This document shows, one piece after another, positions 11,547-23,640 of a DNA stretch of 64,000 nucleotides. This stretch comes from Gnetum montanum. Taxonomy: Eukaryota; Streptophyta; Gnetopsida; Gnetales; Gnetaceae. The stretch is taken from the NCBI GenBank assembly GCA_015680685.1, contig MNCI01014495.1:57685-121684 (forward strand). The letters run 5' to 3'. Position numbers and translations under genes: made by a program. The notes under the pieces are model-generated. The model saw nothing but the letters and a program-made list of their open reading frames with translations. It was not told the DNA's origin and made no database searches. Numbering within the stretch: position 1 is the stretch's first letter; every line of letters starts with the position of its first letter.

Positions 11547-12414
11547 TGATGAGCAACAAGGTACCCCCATCCTCAACCATATGAATATGAGCGTGTACAC
11601 ATGATCTGGTCGAACTCCATCGATGGGCTAGTTGTGACACCTAGATAGTTATACGTTGATCACAGTTCGCTATCTTCCCACTTTGACTAGTAATTGCTTT
11701 GTCACGTATGGTTTAGTCCAAAGTGACGTGTATGATGTGATCCCTACTACTATGCTACTCCTAAGGACAATAAGAGATAACTCAATTAAGCTAATGGACA
11801 ATAGAAAATAAGATCTAAGCTAGCCTAAGTGTAATGAGCATCCATCCTTAATCATCCACATGCATCTTGGACTTTGTGTGCTACTTCTGAAATTACCAAG
11901 TGTACATCACTTGAAGCACTACTCAATACACTACTAGGTTATCACGTAGTTACATTTAAATGTTCGTGATTAAGGCATACTCATTTTACATTAACAGCAG
12001 GAATAGTAAATGATGATACAAGATATATTAACTAAAGAAATAACAATAAATGATTAATAATTAAAATAATTAAAAGCTAAGTGAATGCTGCAATGATGGA
12101 GCAATCTCAATCTTTATTGCCAATTGTGTGTGTGTCCAAGTACGTCACACTCAAACAAAGGTTCCATATAATTACAAGCATCACACTGCAAGCATCCACT
12201 TGGAAAGAATACTAAAATTGACTGTAAAAACTGAAAACTATAAATTGACTGAAATGACTCTCTAATGGGCTTCCTCGTTGTGCACATGAGTGCTATATTT
12301 ATATGCTAACATAGGAATCATGATATTGTGTATACGATATTGTATCTAGGCTACAACATCATGTACCTAATATCATGTACCTAATATAGGGGCTTGGCAA
12401 ACCGCAATTCATCA
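11547..12414 (-). repeat. 3' LTR of copy 1
   Basis: 868 bp, TGATGAGCAACAAGG... to ...GCAATTCATCA, similar to 19747-20588. The TATA box complement is at 12296-12303, and the 16-bp spacer leads to the degenerate palindrome ATGATATTGT at 12320-12329. Confidence 0.9.
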
Positions 12415-12424
12415 TACCCCCACA
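12415..12424 (-). promoter_or_regulatory. Polypurine tract of copy 1
   Basis: TACCCCCACA on the plus strand reads TGTGGGGGTA on the element strand, immediately before the 3' LTR. The next 30 bases (ACTAAATCAAAACTTATCC...) resemble the same position in elements A, copy 2 and the 62-kb copy. Confidence 0.75.
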
Positions 12425-12595
12425 ACTAAATCAAAACTTATCCTCGAGTCAAACAAAATGAGGAATAAGTTCATTTGATTACAAATAGTGGATAGGTATG
12501 GGATTATGAAATGACCATGGACTATTTCATGTTGCAGTGTGGAACTAGACAAAACAAAATTTGGACACCAAAACAAAATACAAAATTTGTAGAAC

Positions 12596-15209
12596 TCATG
12601 TGGTGCTTGGTGGTGGTGGCTCCTCCATGGATGCCTTTCCTTTGTCTTGTGCTCCAGACTTCTAAAATGGATACCTTTGAAGAAGTGCCTAAAGTTTTTC
12701 CTCTTCTGTCTGAGGATCATGCACCATCCATGCTGATGTTCCAATGTTTGATGGAGTCGAAACTTTCCACAAACACGACAGTTACAAAAACATTTGATTG
12801 GCTTTGACATATCATGCTGCCAATAGCCGTCATTCCTCCTCATAAGCTCTGGCTTTGTCCTTGAGTTCCTAATAATCCATAAGCTTTCAAGCCTAATATG
12901 CTGCCACATCTTTTTGACCTTGGTAGATAGCCTTTACCATCTCTAATTCAGAGTTTGCTACTTCTAATTTTTGCAATGTCTTCTTATGCTCCACAAAATC
13001 TGTCTCATATTTAGCATAGCTGGTAGCTACCTACTTCTCAAGCTCAATTCTCAAGCACCCTACTATTAACATGGCCAAGTTGGTGTATCGTAGATTTTTC
13101 AACTCCATGTATTCTTTAAGATCTTATATCTATAAGTCCCAGCTTTTCAATTCTGCTTGATGGATGAAGGCATAAGTATCTAATATGGCTCGCCAGTCAG
13201 TGTGTTGAGCACTGAAAGAACTAATGTGGACCTTAGCCATATAGATCTCCTTTTCAATGATTTCCTTATACATTCCCACCTGGTCACAGAAGTGTTCTTT
13301 TAACTTCTCATGCTTTTTGGCCTCATTTTTCCACACACTTATTTCTATGGTTGTCTTTTGTCAGATGGTGTAGAATTCCTCCCTGGAGAGGGTTTTATTC
13401 TCCTTAGCCAAATGATTCATGTCTTAGTTGACCCAAACTAGTTGTTCTCACATTTGTTGAAAAATTTCTTCAAGAATGTTCTTCTGTTTCTCAACTTTTG
13501 TCAATCGAAGATTTCTAGTAGCAAATAATTTATTTTCCTCTTGTAAGGCCTTGAGAGCTTTAGCATGTACATATGTTTAGGATTGTGCCTTTGAAGCATC
13601 CCAATCGGCCTATTCCTTTTCACTTGCCACCTTTTTATTTTCTTCCAATAATTTATTTAGTTTCTTGGTTTTGAAAATGTTTAATTATTCAGCTGCAATA
13701 AATTGGGAAGGATCCCATCATTTAGCTTGTAGGGTTACGAGCTTTCCTTGCAATCTTTGCAACTCTCCTTCTGCGTGCTCGACCCTAACTTCAGCCATGA
13801 CCAATTTTCCTTTGGTGGAAATGAGGTCTGATTGTGCTATGATGACATCTTGGGAAATGTCAAACAAGGATGTCATAACTTATCCTATTTGTGGCAAGAA
13901 ATCCAAAGAATCCTCATATTTTGCATGAGTCATTGAGGGGTGGCATAACAAGAACGTTAAATGATTCTTTGATGTGGTCTATGACCACCTCTACTACACC
14001 TGCTGCATCCTAGTGTTGCATGACCACCACCATGGCCCCTTCACCGATTTCCAACCTGACTTGGAAAGATGCAGCATTCCCAGAGATCTGGTGAGACCAC
14101 TAGGACTCTTCTCCTGAAATCAATGAAATATGTCCACTTGTAAGGTTGGCTGAAATAGTGGGTTGTACGATGTCATCAATGACCCTAAATAAGTTTTTAG
14201 CATCACAGCTTCCACAAATGACCCTCTTGGCAATTGTTCAGAGATGACTAATAGATGGCCAATAGTCTTATTATGGTGGTGGCGATTGTTGGACTTACTG
14301 GCTTATGGGCTATGTGATGGGCCTTGCTTCATGTTGTTGGCTGGGTTCTCCCATTTGGGGTGCAGTGGGCCCAATTGTTTACTCATCCTCCTATTCTAAC
14401 TGCTTGCCAATGTCTTTCCTAGGCACCAACTTCCTTGTCTTCCTTTCTTCAAATCGCCTTAATATCTCCATTAGATATAAATGGGGTAGATTTGCATTAA
14501 ATTTTTCCATCAAAATTGCACTGCCCCATGTTGCATAATTAGATAATCTATTTAAACCTTTGGTGGGGAAAATGTGATAAGTGTCGATCTTAAAATAGAT
14601 CCTCCTTGCTAGGGTCAATTCTCTGTAAACTTTTTTCTCCTTGTTGTAGGCCTATTTCAACCATAATTTCCTTGCGTCTGCATCTAAGTAAGTGGACAAA
14701 TGAGCAACTTTTGTTCCCTCATTTGGAAGATTTAAAACCTTTGCAATGGCTTTTACAGAAAAATGAACAAAGACACCACCTACATTGGCAACGGTGCCTT
14801 CCTCCTTGCCATGCTAGAATTAATATATTTCACCCAAATACCAATAACCACTCTCTAAGAGGATGGGCCATAATGGAGATGCCTTTAGTTGAGTCTTCAC
14901 TAGTTTAGGGGCAAACTCAATGAAAGGGCCAAAATTGAGCTCCACTATCATAGCTTCAAAGGTGGGCTTCTCTTGAATGACTTGGAGACATTCAGGGGAC
15001 AATGTAAGATGTTGCCCTAGTTCTAGGGCTTTAACTTCACCACCTTCAGCATGGCTAGATTGCACTGTTGCAAGGGTTTCTTGATGAATGTTGAATAAAT
15101 TGACCTCTTGCTCTACATGTTCTACTCAAGGTTCTTGACCTCTACCTCCTCTCGAGCATTTAGTTGCACCTTGAGAAGGTCCTTCTTGTTGTCCTCTTTT
15201 AGGGGCCAT
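12596..15209 (-). pseudogene. Accessory ORF (ORF2) of copy 1, broken
   Basis: It starts at the ATG at 15209 (MAPKRGQQEGPSQG) and ends at a TGA at 12596-12598 (MEEPPPPSTT). The order is: a basic, glycine-rich N-terminus; a globular region with MIVELNFGPF, ASPLWPIL and FPTKGLNRL; a linker; and a long helical, probably coiled-coil region with MAKVHISSFSAQHTDWRAIL (about 13330-13130). Many stops break it. The same protein is recognisable in copies at 37934-40740 and 46262-49044. I do not recognise its family. It could belong to the poorly characterised plant transposon ORFs found in the env-like position of Athila elements. Confidence 0.75.
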
Positions 15210-17352
15210 CTAAAATCATAATAGGACTGATTGTTAGTAAGCTTATTTAAAAAAAGTCAATTATCTTATACCTTACTCATTTCCTTTAATAAATGTTTAA
15301 TTCTTTCCTTAGTGTGATTCCAAAGTTAAAAAATTTTCAAAGAAGTTGCCCTAAAAGTTTAATGTCAGACCTAATCTATTTAGGTGACTCATATAATAAT
15401 TTAGATGACTTGGGTGAAGGAAGAAAATTAGTTTGGCATGAATTTTTAATAGTACTTACCCCTATGGTATCCTTTGGGTGATAGTAAATTTCAAAAAAGT
15501 TATGCCCAAGTTCTATAGTACCCCTCGTCCAAAACTAAGTTAAACACTTTGGGTTTAAGTAGGTTCAATCGAAAAAGAAATCAAAGCATCGAAGAGTGAA
15601 ATATTGAAGGTTGAATTTAGACTTGCAAATCGCTGAAAATCATAGAAGAAAATTTAAATAACTCCCTCGTGTCAACAGTTGAAAATGACCTCTGTAGTGC
15701 GCGTGCGTCCCATATATATAGTTTTTATAGACACAATATTGCATAGACGATAACATGTACCCGATATCGCATCAAACCCGATACTAGGTACTCGATATCA
15801 CGTCCCAACCAAGATAGGGTACTTAGTAGAATTGATGATTTTTCAAGTTTTAGGGCCAAAATGGAAGGATTTGAGGTAGATTCAAAAGGTCTAAGGTAAG
15901 GGCAAGTGGAAATTGAGACACCGAAAGTGTAAATGAAGTGGAGTCATACAATGAAGTTCTTTGAAAAGGATGAGGAAAAAGGACATGTAATGATTCTAAG
16001 AAACGTTCAATTAAGATGATAATAAAGGAAAGAATAGATTTGAAAATGGAATACTTAGAGGGTATAAAATGATGTGGTTGTGTGCAACAAGTACAAATTA
16101 CAAAAGTCATGCAAGTGGATCCTCTCCAAAGCAAGTTCCAACCTATAATGCCCTTATGTAACCACATCTTAAAATGTCCATAGGCACTAGAAGGGTTAAA
16201 TGCAACCTAAACTTGTGCAACAAAACACACGCATGTTGAGTATCACCACTATGAGGTGCAAATTCTATGCCACACAAGACACAAGTTAAAAATACCTGGA
16301 TGTGAAATGAGATGAAGTGTAGAAGGGATTGCAAAGATCAGGACGTGAGGTAACTTACCCTGGGCACAATGAATCCTAAGTGTTGTGCATGATTAAAGTA
16401 CCATTAGCCTTTCTCTCCAAGATCAAGTCCAAGTCCATACCTCTAATTAGTGACATCGTATTGTTCCATCCCAATGATAGATAACTATAAGAGCATCATG
16501 AAAGTAAGGTGTATGATCACTTAGCGTTTTGTGCAAGGGAGGAGTGATTTGAATTTTTTTGTAGCACGTTTTTCTTAAGCTTTTCTTTTCTACTTCTTTT
16601 CTTTTCTTTTCTTCTTACTTTCTTCTTCTTTTTCTTTTTCTTCTTCTGGACGCTTTTGCACTTTTTCTTTCCTAAAGATGATCCGGAGAAGCCACTAACC
16701 TCAAGGCATGGGTGCATGTCTTTCCAATGGGACCCCCCAAAACAGCATTGAGTTCTTTTATTGAATTCCTTTATTACAACTCTTACCTCCATTTTTTGTT
16801 AGATCTACAAAGATCTTAGTACAACCAAGCTGCATAATAGCACATACAGATGTGACCAAAGAGAATCCACAAATCCCCTTGATGTCACACCCTTGCCATT
16901 CCTTCTTAGTTTGTTACTCTTCGTGCTAGGCATAATGAGTACAAAGTTACTTTAAGTTTTGATGATAACAAGAATATTATCATACCCAGAGCAAGAACCT
17001 CTTATTAATAGAATGGGTGGATGGATGTTGTGGGCTCACTATCCAAATAATTAGTTACTTGTGACTTGATAACATAGAACAATGCCTCAATTGACTGGTT
17101 ACATGAGTATTTTATTCACAAATAAGATTACCCACAAAAATATAAAACGATAAATTCAAAAACAAGAAATTAGAAAAAAAAAATTGAAAAACAAAAGATT
17201 GTAAAACCAAAGAAAAGGAAAAACATTTACTAATCTGCTTGTTAGAATGGGGGACATCCCCCATGACTAAACCTTTAATCATGGTGAGAATTAATAAATG
17301 GAAAGTTAGGATCTATGGATGTTGGAAATATTGGGGTCCAGTCATATCCAAA
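15210..17352 (-). other. Spacer between gag and ORF2 of copy 1
   Basis: No coding domain is seen. Parts align with 41000-42600 in copy 2 and with the 3' noncoding block of element A (for example 16110-16250 against 41605-41730, and about 1436 onwards). It contains GATATCGC and GATATCACG motifs at about 15760-15810 and a CT-rich low-complexity tract at 16570-16670. Confidence 0.65.
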
Positions 17353-19612
17353 TCACTGGGTGTCTTTTGGTGTAGTGGCAAGGATGTATCCAAATTGGGG
17401 TTTACACACTTGATTAAAATAGTCATAGTAGGGTAGATTATAAGATGTGACCATGTGATAAGAAGCTAACCCACTATGGCACCCATGATCATAAGATAGT
17501 ATGCAAGGATCAATATGTCTCCTCATGTTGTTAGATTCATTGGGCCACATGGTTGTTGGAGTATTAATTGGTGGCCTGGATAAGGTAACATGGGGTGTTG
17601 AGTTTGAAGAGGAAGGTGCATCATAGTGTTGGGCTTGTGCTGAGTTAGAGGATGTAGTGGTTTCAGAATTTTGTTGTCTCTTTCTATGGCCATGCCTAAA
17701 GAAAGGACGCTTTCGACATTGTGGAGGACTTCCACAACTATTGACAGTAGCAGCACAAGTAATGTTCGTTGGTTGGTGTTGTGGTGCAAAACCTTCTGGT
17801 ACAACCGATGGTGATGTAGAAGGAGGTGAAAGATGAGAATATTGAGAGTAAGGAGGAGTGTAAGGAACATGAGGTGGTGACCCTGTAGGAGAGGACATGG
17901 GTTGATGATACTCAAGAGAGTAATAACAACAAGGTGAAGCAAAGAATGTTGATCCAATTAGAGAAATAGGATGTTGAACATAATAAGCACTTGGTTTCGG
18001 GTGATATGAAGGGTATGGACAGTTTGGCGATGGCCTCCCCCACGAATTGGGGTTTTGCCACTACTGCTGAGCACAATACTTCTATACAAAATCTGGATGT
18101 AGCATTCTTCCCCAATGCTCATGTAGAGCTAACAAGATTAGGCATAGGCCTTTGGGGTGATCATACAGGAAAACATTGCATTGATACTTATGATTTGCGG
18201 TTGAGACCCTATCCTCATTTTCTTCAACCCTTCTTTCCAATTGTCGAATGGTGTTCTATCATGTTTCTAGGTTTGGTATCCTCTATTTGTTTTGATTGTC
18301 AAAGTTATCTTGGGTGGGTCTCTCTCTAATAATGTCTACATTTTCTCCACATTTTTCATGTACCCACTGTGTCATCTTGTTGATCTTTGCCTTGATTTCA
18401 TCTAGTGATTTTAGTATTGGCAAACGTGGGGATGATTTCATCCCCTTGAGGTGAGTTGATTTCTCCTCTTCATGATTATGGACCTTTGTTATTTCAAGAG
18501 TTTAGTCCTATTGAGATTTTTCAACATTCTCCCATTTGGCTGTTTCTCCTTCTTCTTGTGCTACCTGCTTAATAAGCTCTTGGAATTGATGGGTTCGTAG
18601 TTCATATAGTTGACCTGGGGCATACATCCCTAAGGTCTCCCTTGCTTCATTACAGAGCCCATCCACGATGTGATACATTAGCCTTTCCTCGGAGAACCCA
18701 TGGCCTAGGCATGTGTTTAACAAAGATTAATATCTTTCTAAGTCCATGTACAAGGGTTCATGTTGTCCTTGTTTCCACTCTTGGATTTGTCTCCTCAAGG
18801 CCAACACTCTTGCACAGGTTTGATATCTTTTATGGAAGAGGTTTACCATTGTAGGCCAATGGCGAATTGAATTTGGTTTTAAAGACCTGTACCACACTTT
18901 TGCTTGGCCAATGAGTGTCATAGGAAAGAGCTTAAGCCTTCACCATCCATTCTCAATGTTGTTCCATACACAGGCATCATAGAAGGCTTGTAAATGATGT
19001 TGCGGATCTAAATCATAGCCTCCTGAGAACTTAGGAAAGTTGTTTAAATCAAGTCTGGGTAGACGGCTTTTCTTGCGATGCCTGTGGGATATCTGAATGG
19101 CCTCTGTTATATGCATTAGGCTCTTAGTGGCTAGCAGGGGTTCATCGTCACTACATAGGTGGTGAGTTCATGAGTTGGGACAATGTTGTCTATGTTCATG
19201 TTGGCATTTTTGATTTTGCCTGTGGATTCGAGTTTTTATTTCTACGCTGATCCCTTAAGGAATAGTCATCTATGTCATAACCTGACGTTGAAAGACTAGA
19301 GGAAGAGAGGGAACTAGAAGACTCATCATGACTTTTGTAAGTCTCCCAATCATCCCGTGATGTACTCTTGCTTCCCATTGGGAAGGTCTTAGGCCTTATG
19401 GACCCTCTTGCTCTATGGGATGTCCCATCTTCACTAGAGGTGTCTAAGTTGGATGACAAAAGTCCTTGAGTATCGTTGGGGTGTCCATGAACATATGAAA
19501 CTCCTGCATAAGATTAAGTACTCCAAACTTCTTCTTCATCATAAATTTCGTTGGTTCTCCAATGAATTACCTTGCTAGATGTTGCATTATCGTTGTCTTG
19601 TGAAAGAGACAT
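17353..19612 (-). pseudogene. gag of copy 1, broken
   Basis: The ATG at 19612 begins MSLSQDNDNATSS, matching the gag start of copy 2. A Ser/Asp-rich segment follows (19459-19196). The gag signature is at 18921-18727 (TLIGQAKVWYRSL, SIRHWPTM, QEWKQGQHEPL), then LMYHIVDGLCNEARETLGMY (18723-18508). A Pro/Ser/Gln/His-rich tail ends at 17353. No zinc knuckle is seen; the basic string CRKRPFFRHGHRKR near 17700 may serve for nucleic-acid binding. Frameshifts and stops separate the segments. Confidence 0.8.
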
Positions 19613-19727
19613 CGTGGTGAATTGTGTGTGACTTAATTGAATTTAATTTTGTTTTATGAAGGATATATCACTAATACCTTGTTACAGTGATCTTATATTA
19701 TATAACTAATCTAGATAACTAGCATCA

Positions 19728-19745
19728 TCCCTGGCAACAGCATTA
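19728..19745 (-). promoter_or_regulatory. Primer-binding site of copy 1 (tRNA-Asp type)
   Basis: The element strand reads TAATGCTGTTGCCAGGGA one base inside the 5' LTR. The sequence complementary to the 3' end of plant tRNA-Asp is TGGCGCCGTTGCCGGGGA. All five differences are C-to-T or G-to-A changes, as expected from cytosine deamination. Confidence 0.65.
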
Positions 19746-19746
19746 A

Positions 19747-20588
19747 TGATGAGTGGCAAGATACCCCTACCCTCAACAATACGAATATGAGTGTGTACAT
19801 GCAATCCAATCAAACTCCATGGATGGGCTAGTTGTGGCACCTAGACAATTATATGTTGATCACAGTTCGCTGTCATTCCACTTGGACTAGTAATTTCTTT
19901 GTCACGTATGGTTTAGTCCAAAGTGAGGTGTATGATGTGATCCCTCCTACTATGCTACTCCTAAGAACAATAAGAGATAACTCAATTAAGCTGATGGACA
20001 ATAGAAAATAAGATCTAAGCTAGCTTAAGTGCAATGAGCATCTATCCTTAATCATCCACACACATCTTGGACTTCGTGTACTACTTCTGGAATTACCAAG
20101 AGCACATCACTCAAAGCACTACTCGATATGCTACTGGGTTACCACGTAGTTACAATTGAATGTTCGTGATTAAGGCGTACTCATTCCATGTTAACAGCAG
20201 GAATAGTAAATGACGATAACAGAAATATTAACTAAGGAAACAACAATAAATGATCAATAATTAAAACAATTAAAAGCTAAGTGAAGGTTGCAATGATGGA
20301 GTAATCTTGATCTTCATTGTCGATTGTGTGCATGTCCAAGTATGTCACACTTGAACAAAGATTCTGTACAATACTGTCAGCATGCACTTGGAAAAAACAC
20401 TAAAATTGACTGTAAAAACTAAAAACTAAAAACTAACTGAAAAGACTCTTTAATGAACTCCCTCACTGTGTGCCTAAGTGCTATATTTATAGGCTAATAC
20501 AAGAATCACAATATCGTGTATACGATATCATATCTAGGCTGCAATATCGCGTACCTAATATCAAAGCCTGGCAAACCACAATTCATCA
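19747..20588 (-). repeat. 5' LTR of copy 1
   Basis: 842 bp, TGATGAGTGGCAAG... to ...ACAATTCATCA. TATA box complement at 20484-20491, and the motif ACAATATCGT at 20508-20517, 16 bp beyond it. It is followed directly by the CCAAG duplication. Confidence 0.9.
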
Positions 20589-20681
20589 CCAAGTGTTTGC
20601 AAAAGACAATCTACTAATACCATTTCTAGCCAAGGATCCAGTCCATCTCAAAGGTCTCAAATCCGTAGACCGATGAAGAGG

Positions 20682-20907
20682 ACAAAAGCCCAACTATTCG
20701 CAACACCCATGTCCACTCATGATTACAAGTTCGCATACACTAAGTATAAATTAATGGAAATGACAAAAGCCCAACCATTCGCAACACCCATGTCCACTCA
20801 TGATTACAAGTTCGCATACACTAAGTATAAATTCATGGAGATGACAAAAGCGCAACCATTCGCAACACCCATGTGCACTCATGGTTACAAGCATGCACTA
20901 AGAGAAA
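20682..20907 (+). repeat. 81-bp tandem repeat, about 2.8 copies, open in frame
   Basis: The unit begins ACAAAAGCCCAA at 20682, 20763 and 20844, so the period is 81 bp with few differences between copies. Because 81 is a multiple of three, the plus frame from 20673 to 20912 stays open and gives a repeated 27-residue motif containing TPMSTHDYKFAYTKYK. I do not recognise the peptide. It could be a repeat array of an unknown gene or noncoding. Confidence 0.8.
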
Positions 20908-20963
20908 GCTAAACATTACACTCTAATAATAAGCTACAAAGGATGGCTACTTACATAGACATA

Positions 20964-21327
20964 TGTGGAAGATGATGTGTAGACGTTCCACATTATTAGG
21001 AGATTGATCTCATCCTTTTATTTATTTTAAATAAGATGAGATCCTAGTTGTCCATGCTTATCCATATCCATGCTTATCCATACCCATGATTATCTCATCC
21101 ATAAATAAGATGATAAGGATCATTCCCATGATTTTAGAGACTCATGCTTATCTCTTCAAATCCATTCTTGGAAGGATCCAAGTCTATATAATTGTAGTAG
21201 CACATATTCATAAACATATAGATTCTGGATTAACAGATTGTAAGTGTGTTTTTGGTTCTAACAAAGTTCTTTAATTTCTATTTAGCATAGATAGTAGATC
21301 CAAGGCCTTTTAGATTCAGATTTCTCA
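20964..21327 (+). repeat. 5' LTR of the copia element
   Basis: 364 bp; nearly the same as the 3' LTR except for an extra segment of about 35 bp near its end (around 21230-21275). It contains the direct repeats TCCATGCTTATCCATA at 21051-21080. Confidence 0.92.
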
Positions 21328-21329
21328 TT

Positions 21330-21342
21330 TGGTTTCGAAGCT
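21330..21342 (+). promoter_or_regulatory. Primer-binding site of the copia element
   Basis: TGGTTTCGAAGCT, two bases after the 5' LTR, is a diverged form of the initiator tRNA-Met site TGGTATCAGAGCC. Confidence 0.55.
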
Positions 21343-21379
21343 CAGTTAGCTCAGATTCTTGACAATAGATCTCTCCAAA

Positions 21380-22340
21380 ATGGCCCAAAATAACAGATCC
21401 ATGTCTCTCCAAATTCCTATATTCAATGGAGAAAATTATAAATATTGGGCAATCAAGATGAAGACATTTATGATCTCACAAGATCTATGGGATATTGTTA
21501 AAGGTGGATTTCAAGATGCTAATCAAGCAACATTTCAAGCCCTGACAGAAGATGAAAAGAATGAAGTCAAGAAGCTTCGTAAAAAAGATACAAAAGCATT
21601 ATTCATCATTCAATTTGGGTTAGATCTAACAATCTTTCCAAAAATTGTCATGCATCCAACAAGCAAAGCTGCATGGGATGCATTGGAGATTGCATACAAG
21701 GGATCATTAAAAGTTCATGTTGTCAAGTTACAAGCTTTAAGGAAAGATTTTGAATCTTTGCACATGCTAGATTTAAAGAATATTGATCAATACATCAACC
21801 AATTTCAACAAGTTCGAAATGGACTTGAATCTTGTGGAGAAACGCTTGAGGAAAGGTGTGCTATTTAAAAGATCCTTTGAAGTGTGACTCGACGATATGA
21901 TCCCATCGTCGTGGCTATTGAAGAAGCAAGAAATCTCAATAAGATGACCATGGTTGAGCTCGTAGAAGCTTGAAGACATATGAGCAAAGAGTTGCTGATT
22001 GTGAGGATTCAATAGCAAATGCATTTCAAGCACAATTCCAGAGACCATTTAATTGAAATCAAAATCAAAGATCCTCAAGTGGATTCTCATTCAAAGGATG
22101 TGGATGCAGTTGCGGCAAATCTGGAGGTCGTGGTCATGGAAGATCAAATCAATCAAATGAAGGTAAGCATTGTGATTTCTGTGGTACCAACACCCACAAT
22201 ACTCATGAATGTTGGTATAGGAAGAAGCATGAAAAGAAAGGTAAAGCAAAAATTGCAGAAGATGAAGATCACCACAAGAATCGCCAAAAAGGTAAGCAAT
22301 TGTTATATACTAAAGAGAAGGAAGATCACCTCCTGATCTC
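21380..22340 (+). pseudogene. copia gag with CCHC zinc knuckle, broken
   Basis: The ATG at 21380 starts MAQNNRSMSLQIPIFNGENY, the usual start of copia gag (NGENYxxWxxxM). The frame is open to 21868, with DLWDIVKGG and WDALEIAYKG. Stops and frame changes follow. A CX2CX4HX4C knuckle (CDFCGTNTHNTHEC) lies at 22171-22212 in another frame. Gag would coat the RNA in the particle; here it is inactive. Confidence 0.88.
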
Positions 22341-22722
22341 TACAAAGGCATCCAATGCTAGCAACAACAACATGTGGTATGTTGATAGTGCATGCAGCAA
22401 TCACATGACTAGGAACAAGAAACTGTTCTCAAGTCTGGAAACATATGATGGAAAGGTCACCATAGGTAATGGGAAGAAGTTAACCATTGCTGGGATTGGA
22501 TTGCTTGCCTTCACAACCACGCAAAGTAACAACTATGTTATTTCCCAGATCTACTTTGTTCTAGATCTTTCAAAGAATTTATTAAGTGTGGGACAATTAT
22601 GTCACAATGGGTATCATGTTGCATTTAAAAAGAATGTTTGTAAAATTTTTAAGGCTGATGATGATAAGGGTATTGCCATTATCCCTATTAGCAAAAATCA
22701 AATGTATAAGTTGCAGATATAA
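22300..22722 (+). pseudogene. copia protease region
   Basis: Open for 140 codons. MWYVDSACSNHMT at 22372-22410 is the aspartic-protease active-site region. The usual D-S-G is D-S-A here, which would impair catalysis. LLSVGQLCHNGYHV and MYKLQI lead into the gag-pre-integrase segment. Confidence 0.85.
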
Positions 22723-22732
22723 AAGGATGTTC

Positions 22733-23640
22733 AATGCCTCACTGTCACTGACAACGTTGCATGGTTGTGGCATGCTTGATTAGGACATGTCAACTTTGGC
22801 TCAATGGACCGCATGCAGAAAGAAGGACTCATCAGAGGTATGCCAAAATTTTCTTTCCCAATAGTCATGATTGTGGCATATGTTAACTAGGAAAAATCAC
22901 AATATTGTTGTTTCCTAGGAAAGAACATATATCTCAAGAAAAATTAGATCTAGTTCATATGGATTTATGTGGTCCCATGCAAGCATTGAGCCTAGGCAAA
23001 AACTAATATATGTTAATCATCGTGGATGATTTTTCCAGATTTGCTTGGGGTTATTTTATGAAATTAAAAGATCAAACATTGGGATTGTTTAGAGAATTCA
23101 AGGTGACAATGGAAAATCAAAGTGGCAATACAATCAAGTAAATTCGAATAGATCGTGGTGGTGAAGTTTTGTCTCAAGAATTTGAGGAATTCTACAAGAA
23201 GAATGGAATTATTCATTAAACTACCACATCCTATACACCCCAACAAAATGGAGTAGCTGAAAGGAAAAATAGAACAGTGGTTGAAATGGCCAAGTGTTTA
23301 TTGCAACTATCAAACTTAGCGGATATGTTTTCGGCAAAAGCTTGTGCAACATCAATTTATCTTTTAAATAGAGTGCCTTCCAAATCAATTCACAATAAAA
23401 CACCCTATGAATTCTGGCATGGTTATACACCTAATATTTCACTTTCGAAAATCTTTGGTTCACCCTACTATGTGCACATCCCTACCAAAACAGACAAAAA
23501 TTAGATGGCAAAGCTATGCCTTGTATTTTCGTTGAATATTCTCCCACATCTAAAGCTTACAGGTGCTATGATAAAAACAATCACAAGGTCATTGATTCCT
23601 GTGATGTCAATTTTCTGGAACAAAACTGCATTGACCACAA
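22733..23640 (+). pseudogene. copia integrase, broken
   Basis: A WLWHA-LGHVNFGSMDRM segment near 22760-22810 is the HHCC region. The core follows with MDLCGPMQ near 22960, IDRGGEVLSQEF near 23147-23183 (usual DNGGEF), and TPQQNGVAERKNRTVVEMA at about 23238-23294, the strongest copia integrase signature. The end is YEFWHGYTPNISLSKIFGSP (23406-23466) plus a tail open to 23640. At least ten stops or frame changes are present. Confidence 0.88.

Larger units (their letters stand above)
11547..20588 (-). mobile_element. Pol-less Athila-like LTR retrotransposon, copy 1
   Basis: It has two LTRs of about 850 bp with TGATGA/TCATCA ends, a degenerate primer-binding site, a polypurine tract and a perfect 5-bp target duplication, CCAAG, at 11542-11546 and 20589-20593. 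On the minus strand the order is 5' LTR, gag (19612-17353), spacer, accessory ORF (15209-12596), 3' LTR. No protease, RT, RNase H or integrase sequence is visible in the 7.3-kb interior, so it is non-autonomous. Both ORFs are broken by stops and frameshifts. Confidence 0.9.

Noticed and set aside
12412-12909. A C2H2-like zinc finger in a minus frame (CFCNCRVCGK ... HQTLEHQH) near the end of ORF2 in copy 1
   Set aside because: Copies 2 and 3 keep a different frame here (PQLPCPWE, MEEPP end), and the cysteine frame is broken in copy 2, so it is a shadow.
16517-16792. Lys-rich minus frame (poly-Lys/Arg)
   Set aside because: Produced by a CTT/TTC low-complexity tract in noncoding spacer.
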